Origin: JBEKCP01 sp049509515
GTDB lineage: Bacteria; Planctomycetota; Planctomycetia; Pirellulales; Thermoguttaceae
NCBI GenBank assembly: GCA_049509515.1
Contig: JBEKZV010000020.1
Coordinates: 1-64,000, forward strand
Length of the DNA stretch: 64,000 nucleotides
Reading direction: 5' to 3'
Positions 33,564-42,160 of the stretch are shown piece by piece. Under the pieces are notes generated by a model that worked only from the letters and a program-made list of their open reading frames with translations, was not told the DNA's origin and did not search any database. Position numbers and translations under genes: made by a program. Positions within the stretch are counted from its first letter, which is position 1, and each line of letters begins with the position of its first letter.

Positions 33564-35645
33564 CTACACGCCTTTTCTTGGCTTTGGGATGCGGCCGCCG
33601 CTGGGGCCGGGGGCGCGCTGGTGGCGGCGGCCGCGGCGGTCCCGCGTGGCGTGCTCGATCTTGGCCTCCGCGACCGGCTTGCCCATCTGCGCGCGCATCT
33701 GCTGGATCCGGTCGCGGAGGGCTGCCGCCCGCTCGAACTCCAGCCCCTCGGCCGCCGCGAGCATCTCGGCCTGCAATTCCTCGAGGAATTCCTCGGTGAT
33801 GTACTCCACGGGCTCGCCGCGGCCGACGGCGGCGTAGGGGGTGGCGTGAGCGGCCGCGTCGGCCTCGATCCCCGCGTGGATCGCCTTGCGGATCGTCTCC
33901 GGCGTGATGCCGTGCCGGCGGTTGTACTCCTCTTGCATCTGCCGCCGCCGCCGCGTCTCCTCGATCGCCCGCCGCATCGAGTCGGTCACCTTGTCGGCGT
34001 AGAGCACGACCTTGGCGTTGACGTTCCGCGCCGAGCGCCCGATGGTCTGCACCAGCGACGTCTCGCTCCGCAGGAAGCCTTCCTTGTCGGCGTCGAGGAT
34101 GGCCACCAGGGAGACTTCGGGCAGGTCGATGCCTTCGCGGAGCAGGTTCACGCCCACCAGGACGTCGAAGGCGCCCTGGCGGAGGTCGCGCAAGAGCTCC
34201 ATCCGCTCGAAGGCGTCCAGCTCGCTGTGCAGCCACTTGCAGCGGACGTCCTGTTTGCCGAAGTAGGCGGCCAGGTCCTCGGCCAGCCGCTTGGTGAGCG
34301 TGGTCACCAGCACCCGCTGGCCTGCGGCCGCCCGCTGGCGGATCTGCTCCAGGAGGTGCGGCACCTGCGCGCGGGCAGCGGCCACCTCGATCTCCGGATC
34401 CAACAGCCCGGTGGGCCGGATCACCTGCTCGACCACCTGCGAGCCGCTCTGAGCCAGCTCGTACGGCCCGGGCGTGGCCGACACGAAAACCGCCTGCCGG
34501 AATCGCTGCTCCCATTCCTCGAACCGCAGCGGGCGGTTGTCCAGGGCGCTGGGCAGCCGGAAGCCGTGCTCCACCAGCGTGACCTTGCGATTGTGGTCGC
34601 CGAAATACATCCCGCGAACCTGGGGCACCGTGGCGTGCGACTCGTCGACGAACAGCAGGAAATCCTCGGGAAAGAAGTTCATCAGCGTGTCGGGGGGCGA
34701 GCCGGGGGGGCGGCCCGCCAGCGGACGGCTGTAGTTCTCGATTCCCGGACAGTAGCCCACCTCCTGGAGCATCTCCATGTCGAAGCGGGTGCGGGCGTTG
34801 AGGCGGTGGGCCTCCAGCAGCTTGCCCTGGGCCTTGAGCTCCCCGAGCCGCTCGTCGAGCTCCCGCTTGATCTCGTCGATCGCCTGGTGGATCCGCTCCT
34901 CCGGCAGGACGAAGTGCTTGGCCGGATAAATGCACAGCTCCTGTTTCCGCTCGAGCACCTCGCCGCTGGTGGGCTGGATGACCGAAAGCCGCTCGACCTC
35001 GTCCCCCCAGAACTCGACGCGGACGGCCGTCTCGTCGTAGCTGGGCCAGATCTCGACGCAGTCGCCGCGGACGCGGAACCGTCCGGACTGGAACTCCACG
35101 TCGCCCCGCTCGTACTGGATGTCCACCAGCTTGGCGAGCATCTCGTCGCGGTCCACCTCCTGGCCCACGGCCAGGCCGACCATCATCGCGCGGTAGTCCT
35201 CGGGCGAGCCCAGCCCGTAAATGCACGACACGCTAGCCACGATGATCACGTCGTGGCGGCTCACCAGCGCGCTGGTGGCCGCCAGCCGCAGCCGGTCGAT
35301 CTGCTGGTTGATCGAGGCGTCCTTCTCGATGTAGATGTCCCGCTGCGGGATATAGGCCTCGGGCTGGTAGTAATCGTAGTAACTGACGAAGTAGTGGACC
35401 GCGTTGTGGGGAAAGAACTCCTTGAACTCCGCGTAGAGCTGCGCGGCGAGCGTCTTGTTGTGCGACATCACCAGGGTCGGGCGCTCGAGGGCCTGGATGA
35501 CGTTGGCCATCGTGAACGTCTTGCCCGAGCCGGTCACGCCCTTGAGGACCTGGTGCCGCCGGCCTTCCCGCAGACCTTGAACGAGGGCCGCGATGGCCTC
35601 GGGCTGATCGCCGGCGGGCTGGAAGGGGGCGGTGAGCTGGAACAT
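33564..35645 (-). CDS. uvrB: Excinuclease ABC subunit B
   Basis: The helicase-like damage-verification subunit of nucleotide excision repair. The 693-residue product has Walker A GVTGSGKT (near residue 40), HNKTLAAQLY, the beta-hairpin YYDYYQPEAYIP, FVDESHATVPQ (Walker B), LREGIDLPEVSLVAILDADK and QTIGRSARNVN. A C-terminal UVR domain (EMLAAAEGLEFERAAALRD) mediates UvrC contact. A short basic tail (KIEHATRDRRGRRHQR) is extra. Full length and intact. Confidence 0.97.
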   Translation of the reverse strand: MFQLTAPFQPAGDQPEAIAALVQGLREGRRHQVLKGVTGSGKTFTMANVIQALERPTLVMSHNKTLAAQLYAEFKEFFPHNAVHYFVSYYDYYQPEAYIPQRDIYIEKDASINQQIDRLRLAATSALVSRHDVIIVASVSCIYGLGSPEDYRAMMVGLAVGQEVDRDEMLAKLVDIQYERGDVEFQSGRFRVRGDCVEIWPSYDETAVRVEFWGDEVERLSVIQPTSGEVLERKQELCIYPAKHFVLPEERIHQAIDEIKRELDERLGELKAQGKLLEAHRLNARTRFDMEMLQEVGYCPGIENYSRPLAGRPPGSPPDTLMNFFPEDFLLFVDESHATVPQVRGMYFGDHNRKVTLVEHGFRLPSALDNRPLRFEEWEQRFRQAVFVSATPGPYELAQSGSQVVEQVIRPTGLLDPEIEVAAARAQVPHLLEQIRQRAAAGQRVLVTTLTKRLAEDLAAYFGKQDVRCKWLHSELDAFERMELLRDLRQGAFDVLVGVNLLREGIDLPEVSLVAILDADKEGFLRSETSLVQTIGRSARNVNAKVVLYADKVTDSMRRAIEETRRRRQMQEEYNRRHGITPETIRKAIHAGIEADAAAHATPYAAVGRGEPVEYITEEFLEELQAEMLAAAEGLEFERAAALRDRIQQMRAQMGKPVAEAKIEHATRDRRGRRHQRAPGPSGGRIPKPRKGV

Positions 35646-35735
35646 CTTTTCATTTTACCGTTCCCGGGCCGCGTTGACCATCCGCGCGGGACGGGGTAGG
35701 ATGTAACGGGAAACGGAACGCTCAGGAGCGAAAAT

Positions 35736-35945
35736 ATGGCGACTTTCACGGCGGTGGTCGAGAAGTGCCCTGAGACGGGACTCTACGTGGCCTACGTGCC
35801 GGGGTTTCCGGGCGCCCACACCCAAGGGGAAACACTCGACGAACTCCAAGGCAACCTGCACGAGGTTCTTGCGATGCTCTTGGAGGATGGCCCGCCGAGT
35901 TTGGAAGCCGAGTTCATCGGCACGCAAACTGTGGTGGTGGACTGA
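35736..35945 (+). CDS. HicB-family antitoxin-like protein (orphan)
   Basis: A 69-residue protein, MATFTAVVEKCPETGLYVAY followed by VPGFPGAHTQGETLDEL and NLHEVLAMLLEDG, the partial RNase-H fold of HicB-type antitoxins. AGGAG precedes the ATG by about 8 bases. No HicA toxin gene lies on either side: uvrB diverges and the next ORF is unrelated. It is therefore an orphan antitoxin or has a stand-alone regulatory role. Confidence 0.82.
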   Translation: MATFTAVVEKCPETGLYVAYVPGFPGAHTQGETLDELQGNLHEVLAMLLEDGPPSLEAEFIGTQTVVVD

Positions 35946-36005
35946 CGATGTGGCAACGTTCGCCGCGGAACCCGCGCGGGTGTCGCAACGAATTTAGGTG
36001 TCGCC

Positions 36006-36743
36006 ATGAATGAAGAACGCAGCCCAGGCAAGCCACCAAGAACTGACCCATTGCTCCACGACCTGGGCGCACTGGGGGAGACGATGGCACTTCGTGGCCG
36101 CCTGATCGCCGCGGAGGAGTCGCGGCTCGGCAGGCTCGCGGAAGTCCTTGATCGCTACGCGGCCTATCCCGGCGAGGACCAGAGAAACCTGGCGGACGTC
36201 GCCGTGGACTGGGCAGTGGCGTCACTGGCGGCCTCGGGGCGTTGCTCGGACATCGAGAGTCACTTCCACCGCATGGTCGACGCGATGTACGCGTCAATTG
36301 ACTATGGTGGCGATGGCGCCCCGAGGCATGGTGAACGGCCCCTGGCGGCAGACGAGCGGCGCCAGCTCTTTGAGACGTCCTGGGCCGCGCTGGATAGAGA
36401 CATGCCGCTCTACTGGGAGATTATGGGGGCCTCCGCCCGGTCCCTCCGCGACCTCGGCGAGAGGCATCCGTGCCGATTGCTTTTCGAGGTGCTCTCCGAC
36501 GTGCGCCGGCACTACATCGAGCACGCGCACGTCGGCCGTTTGCGCGAGTTGATCGTGCGGTGCGTCGCGATGTGCAAGGCGAACGCTCTCTACCGGCTCG
36601 GAGGAGGCCCGCTTGAGGATGTAATGGAAACGCAGAGGCTTGTGGCCGATGCGGCAACCAAGGTGTCGGAGTCGGTTGAGGAGGCGGTCCGTCGCGGGGA
36701 ACTGTACGTCAAGGACGGGGAGATCCGTAGGGCGGAGCGGTAG
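36006..36743 (+). CDS. Hypothetical helical protein
   Basis: A 245-residue protein, mostly alpha-helical by composition, not recognised. Segments such as ALGETMALRGRLIAAEES, ADVAVDWAVASLAASG, FHRMVDAMYASIDY and LLFEVLSDVRRHYIEHAHVG give it a repeat-like helical character. No signal, membrane or nuclease motif is seen. It follows the orphan hicB by 60 bases on the same strand, in a region rich in toxin-antitoxin fragments. Confidence 0.6.
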   Translation: MNEERSPGKPPRTDPLLHDLGALGETMALRGRLIAAEESRLGRLAEVLDRYAAYPGEDQRNLADVAVDWAVASLAASGRCSDIESHFHRMVDAMYASIDYGGDGAPRHGERPLAADERRQLFETSWAALDRDMPLYWEIMGASARSLRDLGERHPCRLLFEVLSDVRRHYIEHAHVGRLRELIVRCVAMCKANALYRLGGGPLEDVMETQRLVADAATKVSESVEEAVRRGELYVKDGEIRRAER

Positions 36744-36773
36744 GCGGGGCCACGCGCGGTTGCGAGGCCGGGG

Positions 36774-37145
36774 TCACGCCTCGGTTACGGCGAGTGTTTC
36801 CAGATTAACGCGGTGGGTCGTTTCGACCTCGCCCGCCCCCGCCTCAATCGCGGCGGCGAGGGCACCGGGCGTCACTGCCGATACCTCGCCGCTCCCAGCC
36901 TCCGTGGGGTCGATTGCGACGAGGTTGCCGACGCCGAGTGCGCGCACATACGGCGCGATTGCCGTAATGAAGTCCTGCGGACTGGACGGGCACGGCGATA
37001 GCACGGGCGGGCCGTTGGCGAACTCCTTTGCGCCTTCGAATCTCGTGAAGGCGAACAGGATCACCCGGCCGTCGAGGGTTCTCCGCGTGAACAGGCTGCC
37101 GCCCGCCGGCCAACATACCGTTGCCAATTCGCGCCCGATCTTCAT
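36774..37145 (-). CDS. Hypothetical protein
   Basis: A 123-residue protein starting MKIGRELATVCWPAGGSLFT, with AGGAG 7 bases before the ATG. It contains LDGRVILFAFTRFEGAKEFA and DFITAIAPYVRALGVGNLVA. No family is recognised. It lies downstream of the nucleotidyltransferase remnant on the same strand. Confidence 0.6.
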   Translation of the reverse strand: MKIGRELATVCWPAGGSLFTRRTLDGRVILFAFTRFEGAKEFANGPPVLSPCPSSPQDFITAIAPYVRALGVGNLVAIDPTEAGSGEVSAVTPGALAAAIEAGAGEVETTHRVNLETLAVTEA

Positions 37146-37194
37146 GTTTCGCTCCTGTGCCGTAACAGCCGGACCGGCTTCGCCCCATTCTACG

Positions 37195-37377
37195 CTATCG
37201 CCCCGCCTCGTCAAGCAGGCCCCCCAGCCTCTCGGCCAGCCCGGGTGTGAGCCCGTCGAGCATCTCGCGGCCGAAGAGGCCGACGTCCATCATGTCGCGG
37301 AGGTGCACGCGGTCCTGGTCGCGGTTGGCGAGGAGTTTCATGCGGACTAGGCCGGCCAGGGAGACCACGGGCAGGCG
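37195..37377 (-). pseudogene. C-terminal remnant of a nucleotidyltransferase-like (antitoxin/toxin-type) gene
   Basis: Immediately after, and in the same frame as, the hicB stop, 60 codons read LPVVSLAGLVRMKLLANRD then DRVHLRDMMDVGLFGREML to a TAG at 37195. The segment LVRMKL...DRVHLRDM is the typical C-terminus of small nucleotidyltransferase-fold proteins of the AbiEii/MNT kind. The catalytic N-terminus (GSX10DXD) is missing, so this is a truncated relic. A start at ATG 37341 could still yield a short peptide. Confidence 0.55.
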
Positions 37378-37593
37378 TCACGCGAAGATCAGCCGTCGGC
37401 CCTTGGGCGGCGGGATGGAATCGCCGAACTCCTTGGCCGTCTGAATCCATAGTTCCATCGCGGCCTTGATATTGCCCAGAGCCGATTCCTGCGTATCCCC
37501 GTGGGCCATGCACCCGGGAAGCTCGGGAACCTCGGCGACAAACGCGTTGTCTTCGGCACTCCAGAAGATAATGATTTCGTACTTGTCCATCAT
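37378..37593 (-). CDS. hicB: HicB-family antitoxin
   Basis: A 71-residue antitoxin, MMDKYEIIIFWSAEDNAFVA followed by EVPELPGCMAHGDTQESALG and IQTAKEFGDSIPPPKGR. It is a near-textbook HicB of the short form. Its start overlaps the TGA of the HicA remnant by 4 bases (ATGA), so it was once the second gene of a hicAB operon. No DNA-binding domain is attached. Confidence 0.88.
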   Translation of the reverse strand: MMDKYEIIIFWSAEDNAFVAEVPELPGCMAHGDTQESALGNIKAAMELWIQTAKEFGDSIPPPKGRRLIFA

Positions 37594-37760
37594 TGTTCAC
37601 CAAGCTTCTGCCCAAGGCCGTATTTCAGGATCACGTGCCGCACCTGGCGAACCTGGTAGGGCTTGGCATGACTGCCATCCCGTTGCAAGTTGATCTTCTC
37701 CTCGACGCCGGGTTGCCTGAATAGGTGATGGCTGCCTCGTGTTCTTTCATCAAGAAGGTC
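37590..37760 (-). pseudogene. hicA: N-terminally truncated HicA toxin remnant
   Basis: The frame reads DERTRGSHHLFRQPGVEE then KINLQRDGSHAKPYQVRQVR and HVILKYGLGQKLGEQ to the TGA overlapping hicB. GSHHLF (catalytic His region) and KPYQVRQ are typical of the HicA subfamily whose partners resemble this HicB. Upstream in frame there is no ATG, GTG or TTG before the sequence enters the 3' end of the next gene. The N-terminal strand-helix of the toxin is lost. The antitoxin may persist as a guardian or by inertia. Confidence 0.72.
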
Positions 37761-37794
37761 AATGCGTGAAATGCTCCAACGGACCAGGCCGGGC

Positions 37795-39558
37795 CTATTT
37801 GACCGGAGGCGGTTCCGTACCGATCAGGAACGGGCTGGGCAGAGACACCAATTCGTCGTTGGGCCCGACCTTGGCTGCCACGGCCCCTTGCGGCAGCGGC
37901 AGGGGCACACTCGACGGCGCGAGCACCTCGCGGCGGAGGAACATCATCCGCGGATATACCGGGTATCGACCCTTGGGCGTCGGGCAGTCGATCTCGAACG
38001 TGGCGGGCAGGTCCTTGGCTGTGAAGGTCCTGGACACGCAGGTGACCGCGTCCGACCACGTGGCGCCGCTCTGGTTGGCAATCCGCTTGCCCTGCCGGCA
38101 GAGCTGCTCGAACGACAGGGCCCGCGAGCCCAGCCGGTAGGCATAGGTCACCACAAGCTTGTTATCGCCCAAGGCGTTGGGGTCTGCGACGGAAACCGTC
38201 ACGGCATTCTTGCCCGGCGACAGATACGGCAAAGCGCAAGGATTGTTTTGCACGATCACCCCGAGCCTGAGCGCCGTCAGCGGGCCCTTGAAGCTTACCC
38301 TGACCAAGGCGGCGATGCTGCCTTTGACCGCCTGGTCGAAGTTCTTCAGCTCCACGGACGTGAACGTCTTGCCGCCGTCCACGGAGACCTCAACCTTGTC
38401 GGCTCCCGCCGCCTCGCCGCCGGCCTTGACCATCACGTAGGGCGACGCCAGGCGCACCACGACCGCCGCGGGCTTGCCGGCCTCGGCGGGCACCAGGGCC
38501 TTGCCCGCGTAGCGGACGTTTTCCGTCGAGAGGAAGGACTTGAGGAACGTGTCGTTGGAGAAGTCCGGCGCAAAGCCCAGGATTCCATTGCCCCAACAAC
38601 GGTCCATCTTGTTGTTGAAGTAGGGTTCCAGCACGAGGCCGTGCCCCGGATTGTCCCGCGTGTCGACATGGCTGCCGCAGGAGTGCATGGGGGGCTTCGA
38701 CGAGCCTTTGTAATACCAGCCGTCCGGTAGCGGATCCCAGGTGTTGGTCAGGAGGAAGCCCGGCGCCAGGTTGACGTCGGTCGTATAGTTGCCCGTGGCA
38801 TGGTTGTAGCCCGCCCAGGACTCCGCCGGGCCCACCTTATTGAGCTGCTTCGGAACGATTGCCGGTCTGCCCTTCAGCCAACAGGCGTCGCAGGCGAGGA
38901 AATCGCGGGCTTGCCAGTTGGCCTTGCCGTTGACCACGGCGTACTGGTCATTCTTCAAGTAGGCGACTTTGCCGTCCTGGGAGTAGACGAAGGCGTCGGT
39001 CCAGAGTTGCTTCTGGTTTTTCAGGATATCCTCTTCACCCGCCACCGTCTGGCCGCTTTTGCCGTCCGGCATCCAGGTGTAGAACTTGAGGAAGGCGTCG
39101 AAGTAATGCCTGCGGCCGTCGTAGACGGCCTCGACGGTGGTGTGGCCCGGCCAGAGGACAAAGCGCCAGTTCCAGCCCAGCTCCCGCCACAGCGCCGACT
39201 GCACGCTGTGCGTGGCCCCGCAGGTGGCCCAGCCGTAGCAGTTGATGTCCTTCAGCGCGGGAATCCCGCCGTCCTCACTGGCCTCGGGACAATGGTAGTG
39301 CGAGAGCAACATGAAGTTGTAGATGGCGATGGCCTTCGCGTCGTTGGTCTTGCACCCCCGCGTGACCGTATCGACGATCGACTTCAGACTGGAGCAGTCG
39401 GCGGCCTGGTCGGGCCAGACCTTGACCTGTTTGACGGTTCCAGGCGCTTCAGGTCCCGGCGGCAAGTCGGTGGCACGCGCCGCCTGAACGAGCGCCAGCC
39501 CCGCTGCGCCCACGGCAACCGACAAACCAAAGCCGAGCTTCTTGATCCACATCGACAT
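37795..39558 (-). CDS. Secreted transglutaminase-like protein
   Basis: A 587-residue protein with a signal peptide (1-27, LSVAVGAAGLALVQAARA). A transglutaminase-like domain (about 35-200) carries the catalytic Cys in NCYGWATCGATHSVQSALWR and the His/Asp in VLWPGHTTVEAVYDGRRHYF-DA. The rest (200-587) is beta-rich, with many Cys, and includes KVEVSVDGGKTFTSVELKN. It may cross-link or cleave peptides outside the cytoplasm. The ATG at 39558 has GGGAG about 8 bases upstream. The 3' end overlaps the relic hicA frame. Confidence 0.8.
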   Translation of the reverse strand: MSMWIKKLGFGLSVAVGAAGLALVQAARATDLPPGPEAPGTVKQVKVWPDQAADCSSLKSIVDTVTRGCKTNDAKAIAIYNFMLLSHYHCPEASEDGGIPALKDINCYGWATCGATHSVQSALWRELGWNWRFVLWPGHTTVEAVYDGRRHYFDAFLKFYTWMPDGKSGQTVAGEEDILKNQKQLWTDAFVYSQDGKVAYLKNDQYAVVNGKANWQARDFLACDACWLKGRPAIVPKQLNKVGPAESWAGYNHATGNYTTDVNLAPGFLLTNTWDPLPDGWYYKGSSKPPMHSCGSHVDTRDNPGHGLVLEPYFNNKMDRCWGNGILGFAPDFSNDTFLKSFLSTENVRYAGKALVPAEAGKPAAVVVRLASPYVMVKAGGEAAGADKVEVSVDGGKTFTSVELKNFDQAVKGSIAALVRVSFKGPLTALRLGVIVQNNPCALPYLSPGKNAVTVSVADPNALGDNKLVVTYAYRLGSRALSFEQLCRQGKRIANQSGATWSDAVTCVSRTFTAKDLPATFEIDCPTPKGRYPVYPRMMFLRREVLAPSSVPLPLPQGAVAAKVGPNDELVSLPSPFLIGTEPPPVK

Positions 39559-39730
39559 CACGGCGTCTCCCGGCGTTCTCGGACAGGCCAGCGCCGGCGG
39601 GCCCCGGAACCGCTCCGGCAAGATCATCCCGGGCGCTGTAGACGGCATACGCAGTACGGTGTTCAGCGTAGCAGAACTTTTTGCCGCGCCAATAGAGCTG
39701 CCGGAAGGCGGTGGAAGCGGTCCGTCCCGG

Positions 39731-42160
39731 TCAGCGGCCGGCGCGGAGATAGCCCAGCAGGCCGTGGAGCTGGAAGCCGCCGCCGACTCCGATCATGCGG
39801 GTGATCGGCTCGTAGGACTCGGCCTTCGCGAATGCGGTGAGGCAGAACTCGATTTCCTTGACCAGGCCCTGCAAGGCCGGCTCGATGGCCGTGTAGAACT
39901 GGTGGACGCTGGGGGCCAGGGCGGGGTTGTGCTTGATCTGCTCGGCCTGGGCTAGCGTGAGGTTGAAGTGCTTGGCCACCGCGCGGGTAATGCCGTGGCC
40001 GCCGAAGCCGAGTTGGCGGCTCCAGACGCCACCGGTGGCGCTGACTACCAAGTTCCCGGCCTCGCCGCCGAGGTCCAGCAGGGCGACCGGCCCCGGCGGG
40101 CTGGGCGGTGGGGCCGCGGCTGCCGGCTTCTCCGGTTTCTCGGGCTTCTCCGGCGAGTCTGTGTCCGGCGGGGGCTCCGGGCCGTGCTCGAACATGAAGA
40201 AGTTGTGCAGGGCGAGGCATTCGCTTTGGGCGAAGTCGGGCCGCAGGCCCGCCCGCTGGGCACTCTCCACCCACTTGTCGACCAGGTCGCGGCGGGCGCC
40301 GGCGAACAGGACGCGGACGCTCGTTCGCTCTCCCTCGGCGGCCGGCGCGGACGGGTCCTCGTCCCCGTCGAGCGCCTGGTGGTCCCACACGAGGTCGGCG
40401 AGCCGGAGGGGCACCTGCCGCGGGGCCTCGTGCTGGACCATCGCCAGGAGCTTCGCCGGATCGGCCGCCGGCAACGTGAAATGCCGCAGGACCGCGAGCC
40501 GCCCCGGCAGGCCCAGGCCGACCCGGGCGCCCCTGAGTTTCTGCTCGGCGACCAGTTGCTGGAGAACCTCTTCGACCAGGGCCGACTGCTCGTCGGCGTC
40601 GGCGGCCTGGCCGAGCGACTTGCGATACTCGAGGCGGACGGCGGCGTCGAGGATCACGGCTTTACGTTTGGCGTCCCAGCAGAGCCGCACGGCCTTCAGG
40701 CTGGTGGAGCCGGCGTCGATGCCCCAGGCCGCGGAAACCTGCCGCCTGAGCAGGGTCCGCGCAACCGCGCCGAGAGTGCTGCGCGGGGGCGCCGGGAGCA
40801 AGTCGATCTCGAGGCGGGATTTCCCCAGGCCCTGCAACGCCAATCCGCAGGCCACGGCGAACTGGCCGGGGCAGGCCGCCAGGGCGGCTCGCGCCTGGGA
40901 GGGCACCCGGGGGGTTGCCGGCCCCTGTTTCTCGGAAGCAGAATCGGGACCGTCCCCTGGTTCGTCGGGCAGGAGGATGCGGTGCAGGGCGGGCGGCCCC
41001 TCGATCGGAAAGCCGAAGGGGGTCTCCGGCGGCGCGGCGGCCCAAGGGACGGGCCGCAGCCGGCCATCCTCCTCCGCGCGGCTCCAGCGCCGTTGGAGCT
41101 GTGAAACGAGCTTGGCGGTCTGGGCGTCGTCCGGGGCAAGCTTGCGGAATCGCTCGGCCAGGGCCACCAGCGGCGGGTCGACCGTCGGGGCGGTGCGGAG
41201 ATGGCGGCCGAGGCAAGCCAGCTCCGCCACCCGCTCGTAGCAATCCGCCGTCGCCGCCGTCCGCAGGGCGGTCGGCACCTGCTGGAGGAGTTGCCGGGCG
41301 TCTTCGTAGCGGCACTCGGCCAGTTTTTGCTCGGCGGCGCGGCACAGCCGCTCCTGGAGTCGTTCGGCCAGCCGCCGGGCCGAGGCGTGATCCGGTGACA
41401 GCGCCAGCAGGCGATCGAGCTTCGGCAACAGGTCGCCCACGCGGTTGGTTCCCAGGGCCTCGCGCAGTCCCTGGCCCAGGGCGGCGACCTCCTGTCTTGC
41501 GGCCAGCGCCTCCGCCAGAAGGTCGCAGAACTTGGGGTCGCGGAGGGATTCCGGAATCTGTTTCAACACGTGGAGGGCACGGTCGTAGTGGTGCTGACCG
41601 AGCAGCCGCTGCCCTTCCCGAAAGGCTTCCTCGGCCGCTGCCCGCCGCCGGTCCCGCTGGACCAGAAGCTGCCTGACGAGCTGTCCGGCGCGGGCCGCGT
41701 ATCGCGCCACGCGCGGGTGTCGGGCCCGGGACATGGAACCCAGCAGGGCCATCGCCTCTTCGTAGCGCTCTTCCGCGCGGAGGTTTTCGATGGCGGCCAT
41801 GTCCGCTTCGAACTGCTCGATGAGCTGCTGCAGCGCGGCGGGCAGGTTGACCCCGCAGGCGCCGCAGAACTTCTCGCCGGCGGAGCAGAGCTCGTTGCAG
41901 TGCGGGCAAGGCTCGTGCAGGCTTGCCCCGCAGCCGGTGCAGAACTTCCGCAACCCGGCGTTGGGCCTGCCGCACTGGCCGCAAAGGACGGGCTCTGCCG
42001 GGCCCGATCCGGCAGGCGGCTCGGACGGCATGCGAGACGCGGTTTCGGACGACTCGCGGTAGGGCATGTCGACTTGGGAGGTCGTCCTCACGTCCGACTC
42101 TTCGGGGTAGGCGTGCCTTGCGGAGGTGTGCAGGGGCATCCCCACGAGTTCCCTGGTCAC
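39731..42160 (-). CDS. Double zinc-ribbon - helical-repeat - PilM-like ATPase fusion
   Basis: An 809-residue protein starting at GTG, which overlaps the upstream TGA (GTGA) and has GGGAG 8 bases before it. Residues about 60-105 hold two zinc ribbons (CGQCGRPN, FCTGCGASL, CPHCNELC, FCGACG). Residues about 110-400 are TPR-like helices. Residues about 478-809 are an actin-like PilM domain: WGIDAGSTSLKAVRL, LGLPGRLAVLRHFTLP, ALLDLGGEAGNLVVS and MIGVGGGFQLHGLLG. PilM recruits PilN/O on the cytoplasmic face of type IV pilus and T2SS machines. The zinc-ribbon/helical head is unusual. Confidence 0.85.
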   Translation of the reverse strand: MTRELVGMPLHTSARHAYPEESDVRTTSQVDMPYRESSETASRMPSEPPAGSGPAEPVLCGQCGRPNAGLRKFCTGCGASLHEPCPHCNELCSAGEKFCGACGVNLPAALQQLIEQFEADMAAIENLRAEERYEEAMALLGSMSRARHPRVARYAARAGQLVRQLLVQRDRRRAAAEEAFREGQRLLGQHHYDRALHVLKQIPESLRDPKFCDLLAEALAARQEVAALGQGLREALGTNRVGDLLPKLDRLLALSPDHASARRLAERLQERLCRAAEQKLAECRYEDARQLLQQVPTALRTAATADCYERVAELACLGRHLRTAPTVDPPLVALAERFRKLAPDDAQTAKLVSQLQRRWSRAEEDGRLRPVPWAAAPPETPFGFPIEGPPALHRILLPDEPGDGPDSASEKQGPATPRVPSQARAALAACPGQFAVACGLALQGLGKSRLEIDLLPAPPRSTLGAVARTLLRRQVSAAWGIDAGSTSLKAVRLCWDAKRKAVILDAAVRLEYRKSLGQAADADEQSALVEEVLQQLVAEQKLRGARVGLGLPGRLAVLRHFTLPAADPAKLLAMVQHEAPRQVPLRLADLVWDHQALDGDEDPSAPAAEGERTSVRVLFAGARRDLVDKWVESAQRAGLRPDFAQSECLALHNFFMFEHGPEPPPDTDSPEKPEKPEKPAAAAPPPSPPGPVALLDLGGEAGNLVVSATGGVWSRQLGFGGHGITRAVAKHFNLTLAQAEQIKHNPALAPSVHQFYTAIEPALQGLVKEIEFCLTAFAKAESYEPITRMIGVGGGFQLHGLLGYLRAGR

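Noticed and set aside
33621..35699. Plus-strand ORF of 692 codons opposite uvrB
   Set aside because: Exact antisense shadow of a complete UvrB.
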